Shown here piece after piece: positions 1-8,338 of a DNA stretch of 15,904 nucleotides. The stretch covers positions 8,027 through 23,930 of the forward strand of contig RQSC01000525.1 in NCBI GenBank assembly GCA_013416795.1. The letters are read 5' to 3'. Source of the DNA: Prasinococcaceae sp. CCMP 1430. Lineage: Eukaryota > Prasinodermophyta > Palmophyllophyceae > Prasinococcales > Prasinococcaceae. The notes under the pieces are model-generated. The model was not told the DNA's origin, ran no database searches, and saw only the letters and a program-made list of their open reading frames with translations. The position numbers were made by a program, and so were the translations under genes. Position 1 is the stretch's first letter; the number at the start of each line of letters is the position of its first letter.

Positions 1-232
1 CGCGCGCCAGCTCCCGATCGCGCGCGCCAGGCGCGGCCACGCGGAAGTCGTCGGGGGCGCCCTGCCGGGCGGAAGCGCGCATGGGGAGTCGGGGACGAGC
101 CCCGCGCGCACGCGCGCCAGGGCCGGTGCGCGCGAGGGTTGCCGCGCCCATCGGCCCATTTTCTGACATTTCCCCGCGCCCGAAAAAAAAAAAAACGCAT
201 CGCTCGCCGCCGCCCGCCTGCGCGCCACGCAG
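1..232 (+). other. 3' part of an eL27 intron
   Basis: No reading frame here resembles the eL27 N-terminus. The segment ends in an acceptor at 231-232, with CTGAC at 163-167 and a pyrimidine-rich patch next to it. GCGCGCCAG-like words recur near 1-10, 21-30 and 111-120. The intron's donor and any earlier exon lie outside the window. Confidence 0.6.
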
Positions 233-484
233 GTGAAGAAGAGGCAGTCGAAGAAGGAGCAGGAGAAGCGCGCCCGCATGAAGACCTTCGTGAAGGTGGT
301 CAACTACAACCACCTCATGCCCACCCGCTACACCATGGACGCCGACCTCAAGTCGATCGTCACCGCCGACGTCGTCGACAACGAGGCCAAGCGCACCGAG
401 GCTAAGAAGGAGTCCAAGAAGGTGCTCGAGGAGCGCTTCCAGACGGGCAAGAACCGCTGGTTCTTCACCAAGCTGCGCTTCTAA
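233..484 (+). CDS. RPL27: 60S ribosomal protein eL27, 3' terminal exon (5' partial)
   Basis: This exon encodes the C-terminal 83 residues of eL27, a protein of the cytosolic large ribosomal subunit (family usually about 136 aa). The segment [16 protein letters not shown] and the terminus [12 protein letters not shown] match eL27, and a TAA stop follows at 482-484. The exon opens right after an acceptor, CACGCAG ending at 232. Its first codon is GTG (Val), so this is not a translation start. The N-terminal KOW-like half is missing; nothing in 1-232 encodes it, so it lies upstream of the window. The preceding intron has a CTGAC branch candidate at 163-167 and an unusual 13-nt A run at 183-195 between branch site and acceptor. 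Lysine codons are nearly all AAG, as elsewhere in the window. The gene converges on the CBS-like gene. Confidence 0.93.
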   Translation: MKKRQSKKEQEKRARMKTFVKVVNYNHLMPTRYTMDADLKSIVTADVVDNEAKRTEAKKESKKVLEERFQTGKNRWFFTKLRF

Positions 485-983
485 ATCGCGGGTCCTACGA
501 AGGCCCCCTGACGCGCGCCGCAGGGCGAACCCCGCCGCATCGCACATGCGCATGCGGGGTCGCCGCGCTGGACGCGCAGGGGCCGGACTCGTGAGCAGCG
601 CCGCTCACCTCTCGCAGCACGGGTAATGGTACGATACACGTACACGAACACTGCGTCGGGCGCCTGCGCGACGCGCACGAGCAGCACCGCTCGCGGCGCG
701 GGCGCGGGCGCGCGCGCGCACGCACGCATGCGCACAAGCGCACGCGCACACGGGCACAGGCACGTATGCACACGGCGCGCCCTGGCGCAGCCCGCCACGA
801 CAGTCCACACAAATTGGCGGCACGCCTCGCCGTGCCTGCGGGGCGCGCCTCGGGCTCCGCTCCCCGCAGCGGCGGCTTACACGGGGCCGCGCGGCGCGCA
901 TGCATGCGCGGCGCGCGTGTGAGATCCCGTCCGTCGCAACGCCCCGCCCGGTCGCCGGCGAGCTCCTGCTAGTGTACACGCGC
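485..983. other. Convergent spacer between eL27 and the CBS-like gene
   Basis: This holds the 3' ends of two converging genes. It is GC-rich with alternating purine-pyrimidine stretches near 706-770. A 14-bp perfect palindrome, GCGCATGCATGCGC, lies at 896-909. No AATAAA polyadenylation signal was found for eL27. Open frames here are Arg/Ala-rich products of base composition and show no protein-like pattern. Confidence 0.5.
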
Positions 984-1001
984 TCACTTGGACAGCACGC
1001 C
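984..1001 (-). CDS. CBS: Candidate terminal mini-exon of the CBS-like gene
   Basis: Exon 3 runs into intron-like sequence after the codons for DRDPFQ, at a GTGCGC donor (1265-1260), with no stop for about 220 nt. Downstream on the minus strand, TAACAG at 1007-1002 is followed in phase by GGC GTG CTG TCC AAG TGA, giving GVLSK and a stop. A CTGAC branch candidate lies at 1050-1046, 45 nt before the acceptor, as in the other introns. The intron would be 264 nt. A competing acceptor near 1129 gives a low-complexity tail and is less attractive. Confidence 0.4.
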   Translation of the reverse strand, partial: GVLSK

Positions 1002-1980
1002 CTGTTACGGCCCGCGCCGAGGAAGGCGGCGTCGCGGCAGGTCATGTCAGCGGCGCGTACGCACGTCGACGTGCGGCATGTTCGACAGTGTTCGTGCGTG
1101 CGCGTGTTTGCGTGATTGCCTGCGTGCGCTGTGTGTGTGCATGTTTGTGCGTGTGTATGTGTGCGTGTGCGTGCGTGTGCGTGGGGGAGGGGGGTAGGAT
1201 GCGCACGTGCCCACGCGTGCACGAGCACACTTCGCGGCGTCGCGCGAATAAAGGGGATGGCGCACCTGGAAGGGGTCGCGGTCCTGCAGGGCCGTCCGGA
1301 TGATCTCCGCGCTGGCCTCGCGCTGCGGGTCGGCCTCGAGCTCCTTGCCGAAGCCCTTCTCCTTGCGCCACTCGGTGGAGTAGATCTTGGAGAGGTACTT
1401 GATGCCACTGTCGGGCAGCACGGTGACGATGACGCCGCTGTCGATGCGGCCGGAGAGCTCCACGCAGCCGTGCACGTTGAGCCCCCCCGAGCCGCCCGCC
1501 AGGACGCCCTCCGTCTCGGACATGCGCTGGCACATGTCGAAGGCCTGCTTGTCGGTCACCGAGATCATGCTGTCGACGTAGTCGAAGTTCATCGTGCCCG
1601 GCACGCTGTCCTTGCCCACGCCCTCGACGCAGTACGAGCGCGCCGCCAGCACGCCCTGCTTGTGTGCCACCTTGCCGTTGTTGAAGGCGCCCAGCAGCAC
1701 CGAGCCCACCGGGTCGGGGCACAGCACCTTGACGGCGCCACCGGAGACCTCCTTGAGGTACTTGCCCGTGCCCGACACCGTGCCGCCCGTCGAGCCGCCC
1801 GCGACGAAGTGCGTCACGCGACCCGCAGTCTGCTCCCAGATCTCGGGGCCCAGAGTCTTGTAGTACGCCACGGGGTTGTCGGGGTTCTCGTACTGGTCCA
1901 CGCCGAAGTAGCTGAGGGCGCGCCATCCAGGCGCGAGCACGCGCGTGTCAGATGCACGCGCGTGCGCGCGTGTTCGCGCG

Positions 1981-2040
<60 letters not shown>

Positions 2041-2426
2041 TGTGTGTTTGTGTGTGTGTGTGCGTGTACGCGTGCGCGAATGCGTCCAGTGTGTGTGCGT
2101 GCGAGTGAATGCGTGCAAGGTAGGTGTGTGCGCGCACACGCGCGCGCCCTCACCCCTTGTTGCGCGCGCACAGCGTGGCCTCGAGATTCACGTAGTGCTC
2201 CGGGTGATCAGCGGCGAGGCCATCGGCCGCCACGATGAGCTCGCCGCCGTACGCCCGCATGGAGTCGCGCTTCTCCTCGGAGCACTTCTTGTTGGTGATG
2301 GCGATGTACTTGTACCCGCGCATCGCCGCCATCATAGCGATCGCCGCGCCCGTGTTGCCCGACGTCGACGCCACCACCTGCGTGCGGGCGTGAGCACGTG
2401 TGCGAGTCAGACGTGCGTGTGTGTCT

Positions 2427-2495
<69 letters not shown>

Positions 2496-2873
2496 CACGC
2501 TCGTGCGCGCGTGTGCGCGATCGCACTCGCACACACACTCACGCACAGCCGCGCGCGCCCGGCTGACACGCGCACACGTCTGCGTGGCGCACCCGCACGG
2601 CTCCTCCTGCGCCGATCGGCGCGCACTTACCGTGTCGCCCGCCTTGAGCCTCCCCTCCGCCTCGGCGTTGGCGATGATGTGCTGCGCGATGCGGTCCTTG
2701 ATGGAGCCCGACGGGTTGAGGAACTCCGCCTTGGCGAGGATCTTCACGTTGGGGTTGCGGCTGAGCCTGCTCAGGTCGATCAGCGGCGTGCCGCCGATGA
2801 GCGTCGACGCGCGGCCCACCGGCGGCGCCTCGCCGCCGCCCGCCCGCCGCTCGGAGCTCTGCTTGGCGCCCAT
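984..2873 (-). CDS. CBS: Cystathionine beta-synthase-like PLP enzyme without CBS domains
   Basis: This is a fold-type II PLP enzyme that condenses serine (or an activated serine) with homocysteine or sulfide; sequence alone does not separate CBS from cysteine synthase. Exons are 2873-2631, 2377-2154 and 1911-1266, plus a tentative 18-nt last exon at 1001-984. Visible parts: PLP lysine in NPSGSIKDR (K59), TSGNTG (86-91), DQYENPDNP (about 161-169), phosphate loop GGSTGGT (194-200), a CBS-type GVGKDSVPG (about 253-261), and LPDS with Ser324. CPDPVGS and the GVGKD segment favour CBS over O-acetylserine sulfhydrylase. Exon 1 ends GTAAGT, and joins to exon 2 give GDT/VVASTSGNTG. The exon 2/3 join rebuilds a Gly codon (NKG-YFGV). 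The protein of about 376 aa lacks the heme-binding N-terminus and the C-terminal regulatory CBS pair of animal enzymes. The N-terminus MGAKQSS fits N-myristoylation. Exons 1-3 are firm; the 3' end is not. Confidence 0.88.
1983..2060. repeat. (GT)n microsatellite in CBS-like intron 2
   Basis: About 27 uninterrupted GT units lie at 1983-2037, then continue with TTTG interruptions to about 2060. On the transcribed strand this is a long CA tract inside intron 2 (2153-1912), 3' of its middle and about 30 nt upstream of the CTGAC branch candidate (1951-1947). Confidence 0.97.
2431..2492. repeat. (GT)31 microsatellite in CBS-like intron 1
   Basis: An uninterrupted 62-nt GT tract, read as CA in the pre-mRNA, lies in intron 1 (2630-2378) just upstream of the CTGAC branch candidate (2410-2406). 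Both well-supported introns of this gene carry such a tract at a similar place relative to the branch site. Confidence 0.97.
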
Positions 2874-3284
2874 CGCGCTCGCGGCGGGAGGCGCGGAAGG
2901 CGCGGAAGGCGAGGGCGTGCGTCCACGCGCGCGAGCGCGCACACGCACACACACAGCTGCACACACACACACCCGCACCCGCACACACACAGCTGCGCGC
3001 GCGCGCGCGAGCGCGCGTCTGCCGTCTGCCGCGCGGGCGCAAGCCGCAGCCGCCGCCGCAGTCACGGCCACCCCCGCCGCACCCGGCCCCGACCCACACA
3101 CCAGCGCGCGCGCGAGCGGTGTGGCGCGCCCCTCACTGGCGCGGGCATCGACGCGCACATGCAGACGCACGTAGGCTTGCGCTCACACACGCACGCGCCC
3201 GCCCGCCCGCCCGCACGCACGCACGCACGCGCCGCGCCGTGCCGTGCCGTGCGCCCTGGCGGCCTCGAACTGGATAACTCGCGC

Positions 3285-3600
3285 GTGCGTGTGCGTGCGC
3301 GTGTGCGTGTGCGTGTGCGTGTGCGCGTGCGCGTGTGTGTGTCAGACGTGTGTTCTCGTGTGTGTGTGTGCGTGTGTGAATGTGTGAATGTGTGTGAATG
3401 TGTGTGTGTGTGCTGTGCGTGTGTGAACGTGTGTGTGTGAGAATGTGTGCGTGTGTGTGAATGTGTGTGTGTGAAAATGTGTGTGTGTGTGAACGTGTGT
3501 GTGTGAAAATGTGTGTGTGTGTGAACGTGTGTGTGTGTGAATGTGTGTGTGCGTATGTGTGTGTGAATGTGTGAATGTGTGTGTGTGCTGTGCGTGTAAC
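3285..3600. repeat. Compound GT satellite with a 32-bp higher-order unit
   Basis: GT dinucleotides are interrupted by GAATG, GAAAATG and GAACG. The interruptions are ordered: GAAAAT at 3473 and 3505, and GAACG at 3491 and 3523, both spaced by exactly 32 bp. The word TGCTGTGCGTGT occurs near both ends, at about 3410 and about 3587. This looks like an expanded minisatellite built from a dinucleotide array. Confidence 0.9.
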
Positions 3601-3716
3601 GCTTTTTGACCTGCGGGGAAGAGCGCGCGAGCTCGCACCACGTACGTTTAGTAAAGGTTTGACGGGGCCACGGCGAGCGCGATGTTTGAGGTCGTAGTCT
3701 CCAGGGTTTGTATTTA

Positions 3717-3800
3717 GAAGTTCGCATGCATTTTGATACGTCGAAGTTCGCATGCATTTTGATAGGCGTTGCATTTTTGCATGCTTTTTGACGTGCGGGG
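3717..3800. repeat. Cluster of GCATGC[A]TTTTGA motifs upstream of the polyQ gene
   Basis: A 22-bp segment, GAAGTTCGCATGCATTTT plus GATA, occurs twice, at 3717-3738 and 3744-3765 (27-bp period). A third, shorter copy with GCATGC then TTTTTGAC lies at 3779-3792. A related GCTTTTTGACCTGCGGGG at 3601-3618 resembles 3783-3800. GCATGC is palindromic, so each unit could act as a regulatory site. Function is inferred only. Confidence 0.7.
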
Positions 3801-3918
3801 CGGCGGGCGAGCCGTTCGGGCCTCTGTGCCACTCTGCTGCGGCGTTCGAATTCGGGCTGCGCCGAGGCGCGGGGCCGCAGGCGTCGGCGACGGTGGTGGT
3901 GGGGGGGGTGTGGAGAGG

Positions 3919-4114
3919 GTGTGCCACACTGCGGGCACGCGAGGGGAGGTGGGAGGTGGGAGGTGCACGCGCGCGCGCGCACTCTCACGCTGCCCCGCGC
4001 GCGCAGCACGCGTGCGCGCTCTTCCCCCGACCCCACATTCGCATCCGCCGCACGGGGTTGGCGGTGGGTGTGGGGCGTGTGCCACACTGAGGGCCCGCGG
4101 GGGGGGGAGGTGGG
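3919..4114. repeat. Duplicated promoter-proximal segment with a GTGTGCCACAC core
   Basis: The 13-mer GTGTGCCACACTG occurs at 3919-3931 and 4077-4089, 158 bp apart. In both copies it is followed by a closely similar stretch of G-rich sequence ending AGGTGGG (to 3953 and 4114). The core is an inverted repeat, GTGTG/CACAC around one C. The second copy ends 18 nt before the ATG at 4132. Confidence 0.75.
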
Positions 4115-4131
4115 TGCGCAAGGGGTTGGAT

Positions 4132-4337
4132 ATGCCGTCGTCGGCGCCGACGGCCGCGGACGTGGGCGCGCTGCGCGCGCGCGCCGCGGCGGAGCCCGGC
4201 CGCGACGCCGCCGAGCGCCTACTCGTGGAATCGCTGGCGAACGTGCAGGCGCGGGCGGAGGCCGCTGCCGCCGCGCACGCGGCCCAGCGCGCCGCGCGCC
4301 AGGCGCGGCTGCAGGCGCTGATCGCCGGCGGCGCACA

Positions 4338-4375
<38 letters not shown>

Positions 4376-6204
4376 CGGATCCAAAACCGGCCCTTCCCGG
4401 CGGCCGAGGACGTCGCGACGCGGCGACAGCGGCGCTGGCGGCGCTCGGCGGCCTTAAGGCACTCTCGCCGGGCGCCGACGCCGAGCACGCGGACGCCCTC
4501 GGGCGCCCGCCCGCAGGCCCGCACGGCGCCTGGCTCGCGGAGCCCGCCGCGCTCGCGTCGGACGGCGACACGCCCGCTAGGCTCGAGGCGCTCGCGTCGC
4601 GTGTCGGGGCACTGCGGCGGCACTTCGGGGTTGACACCACGCCGCCCAAGGCTCTTCCGGCAGTCGTGCAGTCGACGACGCGCTCGCCCACGCCGGCTGC
4701 CGAGGCGCTCGGCTCGTCGCCCTCGCTCCCGGGGGATGCGCTTCGGCTCACATTCTCGCGCTCGTCGTCGGCGTCCCCGTTGCGCGCGCGCGTACACGCG
4801 CTCGCAGGCGCGAGCGCGGGGTTTGGCTCACCGCTGGGGGTTGCTGCAAGGCCCGCCAGTGCCCCGATGGCCGCGGTCGCGACGGGGCTTGGGACCACGG
4901 GGGATGATGCCGGCGCACACGGCCTCGTAAGTCCGTCGGTGGCAGCGGCACGCGAGGCGCTCGCCGCTGCCGACGAAGCGGCGGCAGTCGACGCCGCCCG
5001 TGCGGCGGCGAGGGCGAGGCTTGCGGCGGAGGCGACCAAGGTAAGTGGCGAGTGCTTTGCGCCCGCACGCGCTCCTTCCGCACGGGCGCACGCACCCGAG
5101 CACGCGTGAGCGCGCGCCGGGCTTCATCGACTCATCTCCGCGAAAGTGGTGCTGACCCGCTGCGCTCGTCCTCTGCTCTTTTTTCCCTTACCGTCCTCCA
5201 CATTTCTCTTGCGCGCGCCCCGACGTGCGCGACGATAGAGCGCTGTGCTCGTCGCCGCGGCAAGAGCGCCCGCGCGCGAGCGATTACACACCGCAGCTGC
5301 CGGCGGGCGCGCGCGCGCGCGCTCGGCCGGCCCACCGCACGTGCGCGAGACCGCAGCGAGCCGGGCGCGCGCGCGCGCAGTGTCTGCACCCCGCCGTCTC
5401 GATGCCGTCGAGCGGCGGATGGCGCGCTCAAAGCGTGCGCTGGCCGGACACCGCGCGCGTGACGGCGGTCCCACTCTCGCAGAGAGGACAGTTCGGCCAC
5501 AGGAGGTGCGACGTGCTCTCCCCTTCGTGTGCCTGCGGCCGCCGCTTGCGTGCACGGCTGACGACCTCGACGCACGCTGTGTCACGGCCACGCGCGCGCG
5601 CACGCGCGCTCAGACCGAGTCCAAGCCTGTTCTCGCAAGCGTGAGCACATCGCATGCCACTCGCTCGCCGACGCCTTCCCTGCCGGTGCCGTCCCGCTCG
5701 CGAGCGGCATCGGCTCCCCTCAGCCGTACGCCGCCGCTCCGCGCGCGCGCGCCGTCGCTGTCGCCGCCGGCGGGCGCGGGCTCGCCGTCGAGCACGCTGC
5801 TCACGCAGCTCCGAGCGCTCGCGCGCACCGCGCGGAAGGCGCGCCGCTCGAGCGAGGCTGGCGACTGGGAAGAAGCCGCGGCTGCTGCTGCGCTGGCCGT
5901 GAGTGCAACCGGTGGTAGGTCGGCGTCGGGCGCGGCGTGTGGCGATGAGCCCACGGCGATGGCGGCGCGGCTGGTCGGGGAAGTGAACGAGCGCATGGCC
6001 GCGGCGGCGGTGCGGCTGCACGCCCCGTTCAGCGCGAGCGGCGTGGCACGCCACCTGGGGGTGGGTGCCGGCGGCGTTGGCGTCCGCGAGCTGGGCGCCT
6101 CCGCACGGGACGTCACAGCGCCAGGCGCGCACGCGCGCGAAGGCGCCCTGGACGGGCGCGAACGCGCGCCGGGCGCGGCTGAGTCAAGACGCGCCAGCGT
6201 CTAG
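4132..6204 (+). CDS. Ala-rich polyQ protein of unknown function
   Basis: I do not recognise this protein. Exon 1 is 4132-5040 (303 codons) and ends AAG/GTAAGTG, an ideal donor. The intron 5041-5238 has CTGAC at 5152-5156 and a clear pyrimidine tract near 5175-5215. Exon 2 is 5239-6204, phase 0, stop TAG, giving 624 aa. The N-terminal 75 residues look helical, rich in Ala, Arg and Glu, followed by 13 Gln (about residues 69-81, mostly CAG codons). Then come Ser/Pro-rich disordered stretches with RSPTP occurring twice, and a helical Ala-rich region near the end of exon 1. Exon 2 also has a helical stretch around LLTQLRALARTARKAR. A 108-nt segment, 5506-5613, has donor, CTGAC and acceptor features and is a multiple of three; if it is an intron the protein is 588 aa. 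The early part of exon 2 is weakly supported. Confidence 0.55.
4336..4374 (+). repeat. CAG repeat encoding 13 glutamines
   Basis: The tract is CAG, CAA, ten CAG, CAA, in frame in exon 1 of the 4132-6204 gene. The CAA codons at second and last place interrupt an otherwise pure trinucleotide run. Confidence 0.97.
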
Positions 6205-6462
6205 CTAGTATTTCAGGAGTAGGACGGATGAGTGGAGCCTGTCGGGCACTGTCGCAGCGCGCGCGGCGGACTGCGCGCTCGCTGCGTGTTCGGATCGCCT
6301 GCATTTGTGCGTAGGCTGGGCGTGGGCGAGCCTCTTGTACGCGCGCGCGAGACACAAAAATGGATGATACAATCGGCAGAGCCGCGCGAGCGTGCGTCGG
6401 CGCAGGAGGCCGCGCGCGCCCGCGCGCGCGAGAGTGAGGTGGCCGCCCCCCGGCCTCGCCGC
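6205..6462. other. Convergent spacer between the polyQ gene and ETFB
   Basis: This 258-bp gap contains the 3' ends of two converging genes. A somewhat less GC-rich patch lies at about 6350-6385. No AATAAA signal or hairpin terminator was recognised. Confidence 0.4.
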
Positions 6463-7371
6463 TCAGATGACCTTGGCCTCGTTCTTGAGCTTGTCGACGA
6501 GGTCGTCGACGCTCTCGACCATCACGCCACCCGCGCGCTTGGGCGGCTCCGACACGCGCACGGTCTCGAGCTGCGCCGCCATCTCCACGCCGAGGTCGGC
6601 GGGCGAGAGCGCCTCGATCTTCTTCTTCTTCGCCTTCATGATGGCCGGCAGCTTGGCGTAGCGCGGCTCGTTGAGCCGCAGGTCGGCCGTGACCACTGCG
6701 GGCAGCTTGAGCGCGACGGTCTCCATTCCCGCGTCCACCTCGCGCACGATGGTCGCCCTGCCACCGGCCGCGTCGATCTCGACGCTCGACGCGAAGGTCC
6801 CCTGCGGCCAACCCAGCTTGGCGCCGAGCATCTGGCCCGTCTGGTTGTGGTCGCCGTCGATCGCCTGCTTGCCCATCAGCACGAGGTCGGCGCCGTCGCG
6901 CCTGGCGAGCGCCGCGAGCGCCTCGGCGATGCCAAGCGGCTGCGGCTGCGGCGCGTCGTCGGGCACTGCGATGTGCGCCGCCCTGTCCGCGCCGAGCGCC
7001 AGCGCGTGGCGCAGCACGTCCTGGCTGCTCTTGGGCCCCACGGTGACGGCCACCACCTCGGTGGCGACCTTGGCCTCCTGCGTCGCGGGGGGCGGCGCGG
7101 CGCACGGGAAGGGCCGGGCGGGCGGGTGACGGCGGCGCTCGCGGCGTCAGCGACGGCCCCGCGGCGGCTCGATCGCGGCGGCGCGGCCCCGCACTGCCGC
7201 CCTCCGGCCCTCGCGCCGCACCTTGAGCCTGACGGCCTCCTCGAGCGCGATCTCGCAGAACGGGTTCATCGCGTGCTTGACCGACGCCGTCTCGACGCCG
7301 CCGCCGTCGGCGCGCACGCGGATCTTCGCCGCGTAGTCGACGCAGCGCTTGACGGCGACGAGGACGCGCAT
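6463..7371 (-). CDS. ETFB: Electron transfer flavoprotein beta subunit
   Basis: ETF-beta pairs with ETF-alpha in the mitochondrial matrix. The dimer takes electrons from acyl-CoA and branched-chain acyl-CoA dehydrogenases and passes them to ETF-ubiquinone oxidoreductase. Exon 1 is 7371-7222 (50 codons) and exon 2 is 7077-6463 (204 codons and TGA), total 254 aa, close to the usual 255. The start [43 protein letters not shown] (AMP/FAD region) and [17 protein letters not shown] are all diagnostic. The dehydrogenase recognition loop with its anchor Leu is kept, as is the Lys cluster [10 protein letters not shown] that is methylated in animals. The intron 7221-7078 starts GTGCGG, ends GACGCAG and has CTGAC at 7150-7146. 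The frame stays open upstream of the chosen ATG, but that stretch is an A/T-rich leader and low-complexity sequence. The gene is divergent from BCKDHA. Confidence 0.97.
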
Positions 7372-8338
7372 GGCCCTCCCCGCTGCAGCCGCCGCCGCCG
7401 CCGCGAGATGGATGGCGGGGGGGGGGGCGTTGATGCGCGCACGCCCGCGCCCCCCCGCGCGCGCTGTGGCGCAGCAGGCAGGCCAACACCCACACAAAAA
7501 TAAAAAATAAAAAAATAAAAATAAAAAATGGCCCCTGTTCGATAAACTGTACACCTACGCTTCGCGCCAAAATATGTAGGTCAAAATGCACGTGATTCGA
7601 ACGCTGGCGAAATGCAGGGGCGACGGACGGTTAGGCCGCAGCGCAGCGCGGTGCCGGCGGGGAGTGTGTGTGGGGGGGTGAGTACCGAGGGCGGCGGGAG
7701 CGAGTGCGCGCGGCGTGGGGCGCGCGTGATGGACCGAGAGGGCGCCGCGCGGGCGTGCCAGGCGCGCGCGCGCGCGAGCGCGTGTGCCCCCGCCCCTCCC
7801 CCGCCTGCGCCCGCCTCCCCGCCTGCCCCCGCGCGCGCGCGCGCTTTTGAGCATTCACGAATGGCGGGAAAACAACGCAGGCAACGCGCGCATTCGGCCG
7901 CCGCCATCAAACGCCATGCGAAGGGCGCGCCGCACCCGAATCGTACTCGCCCGTTGGTAATGTAGATCCGATCGTACGTACGTGATCTGTGATGGGGCTT
8001 CGCTCTGCGTACCCCGCAGGGCACATATGTCATATGGCATATGCGCGCTAAGCTCAGGGCGGGGATGCGGATGCGCTTTGTGTGGCGCTCGTGTGAGTGT
8101 GTGTGCGCTTGTGTGGCTGGTGGGTGGGTGGGGAGGGGGTCGTCGCGCGAACACACACACGCGCGCGCACGCACGCGTACGCACGCTCTCGTACGCACGT
8201 GTGCGCACGCACGCGAGGACGCGCTTGCGCGCGCGTGCGCGCGCGCGCGGTGTGTGTGCGCACGCGCGCGCGCAAGCGAGCGCGCACGCGCGTGCCACAC
8301 GTCGCGAGCGCGTAGACGGAGGTGTGTGGGGGAGAGAG
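7372..8338. promoter_or_regulatory. Divergent ETFB/BCKDHA spacer, probable shared promoter region
   Basis: This 967-bp gap separates the two start codons. It contains an A-rich block at 7493-7531 next to ETFB, GC-rich low-complexity sequence, a run of TACG-type words near 7970-7983, three CATATG palindromes at 8024-8043, and alternating purine-pyrimidine sequence at about 8150-8300 next to BCKDHA. No coding sequence or TATA box could be assigned with confidence. The promoter role is inferred from gene orientation. Confidence 0.5.
8024..8043. promoter_or_regulatory. Three CATATG palindromes in a 7-bp phased array
   Basis: CATATG occurs at 8024-8029, 8031-8036 and 8038-8043, with one base between copies. 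It lies in the spacer shared by ETFB and BCKDHA. CATATG is an E-box-type hexamer (CANNTG), so it could be a site for a bHLH-like factor. This is inference; the array itself is plain in an otherwise GC-rich region. Confidence 0.5.

Larger units (their letters stand above)
2874..4131. other. Divergent spacer between the CBS-like gene and the polyQ gene
   Basis: This should hold the promoters and 5' leaders of two divergent genes. From the CBS side it shows CA-rich runs (2935-2995), GC-rich sequence, a long GT-based satellite (3285-3600), a GCATGC motif cluster (3717-3800) and a duplicated GTGTGCCACAC segment (3919-3953 and 4077-4114). No convincing coding sequence was found. Long open frames encoding HTHTHT or VCVCVC strings are products of the dinucleotide repeats. 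Confidence 0.6.

Noticed and set aside
1247-1252. AATAAA on the plus strand as a polyadenylation signal for eL27
   Set aside because: It is over 760 nt past the eL27 stop and lies within intron 3 of the opposite-strand CBS-like gene.
1945-2238. Open frames encoding long VCVCVC or HTHTHT strings, here and at 2398-2566, 3062-4384 and similar places
   Set aside because: They are translations of GT/CA microsatellites on both strands, lie in introns or spacers, and show no protein-like composition outside the repeats.
3360-3600. Regular spacing suggesting a CRISPR-like array
   Set aside because: There are no unique spacers; the whole tract is GT-based satellite in a eukaryotic context.
4132-5109. 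PolyQ gene ending as a single exon at 5109
   Set aside because: An ideal GTAAGTG donor at 5041 and a long pyrimidine tract before the acceptor at 5238 argue for splicing into the long in-frame exon that ends at 6204.
6113-7591. 492-codon minus-strand open frame over ETFB
   Set aside because: It is a shifted-frame shadow of ETFB with Arg/Ala/Gly-rich low-complexity sequence; the ETFB frame gives a full-length, conserved protein.
7585-7625. GTTCGAATC-like T-loop on the minus strand suggesting a tRNA
   Set aside because: The flanking bases cannot form the 5-bp T stem, and no D or anticodon arm is present at proper spacing.
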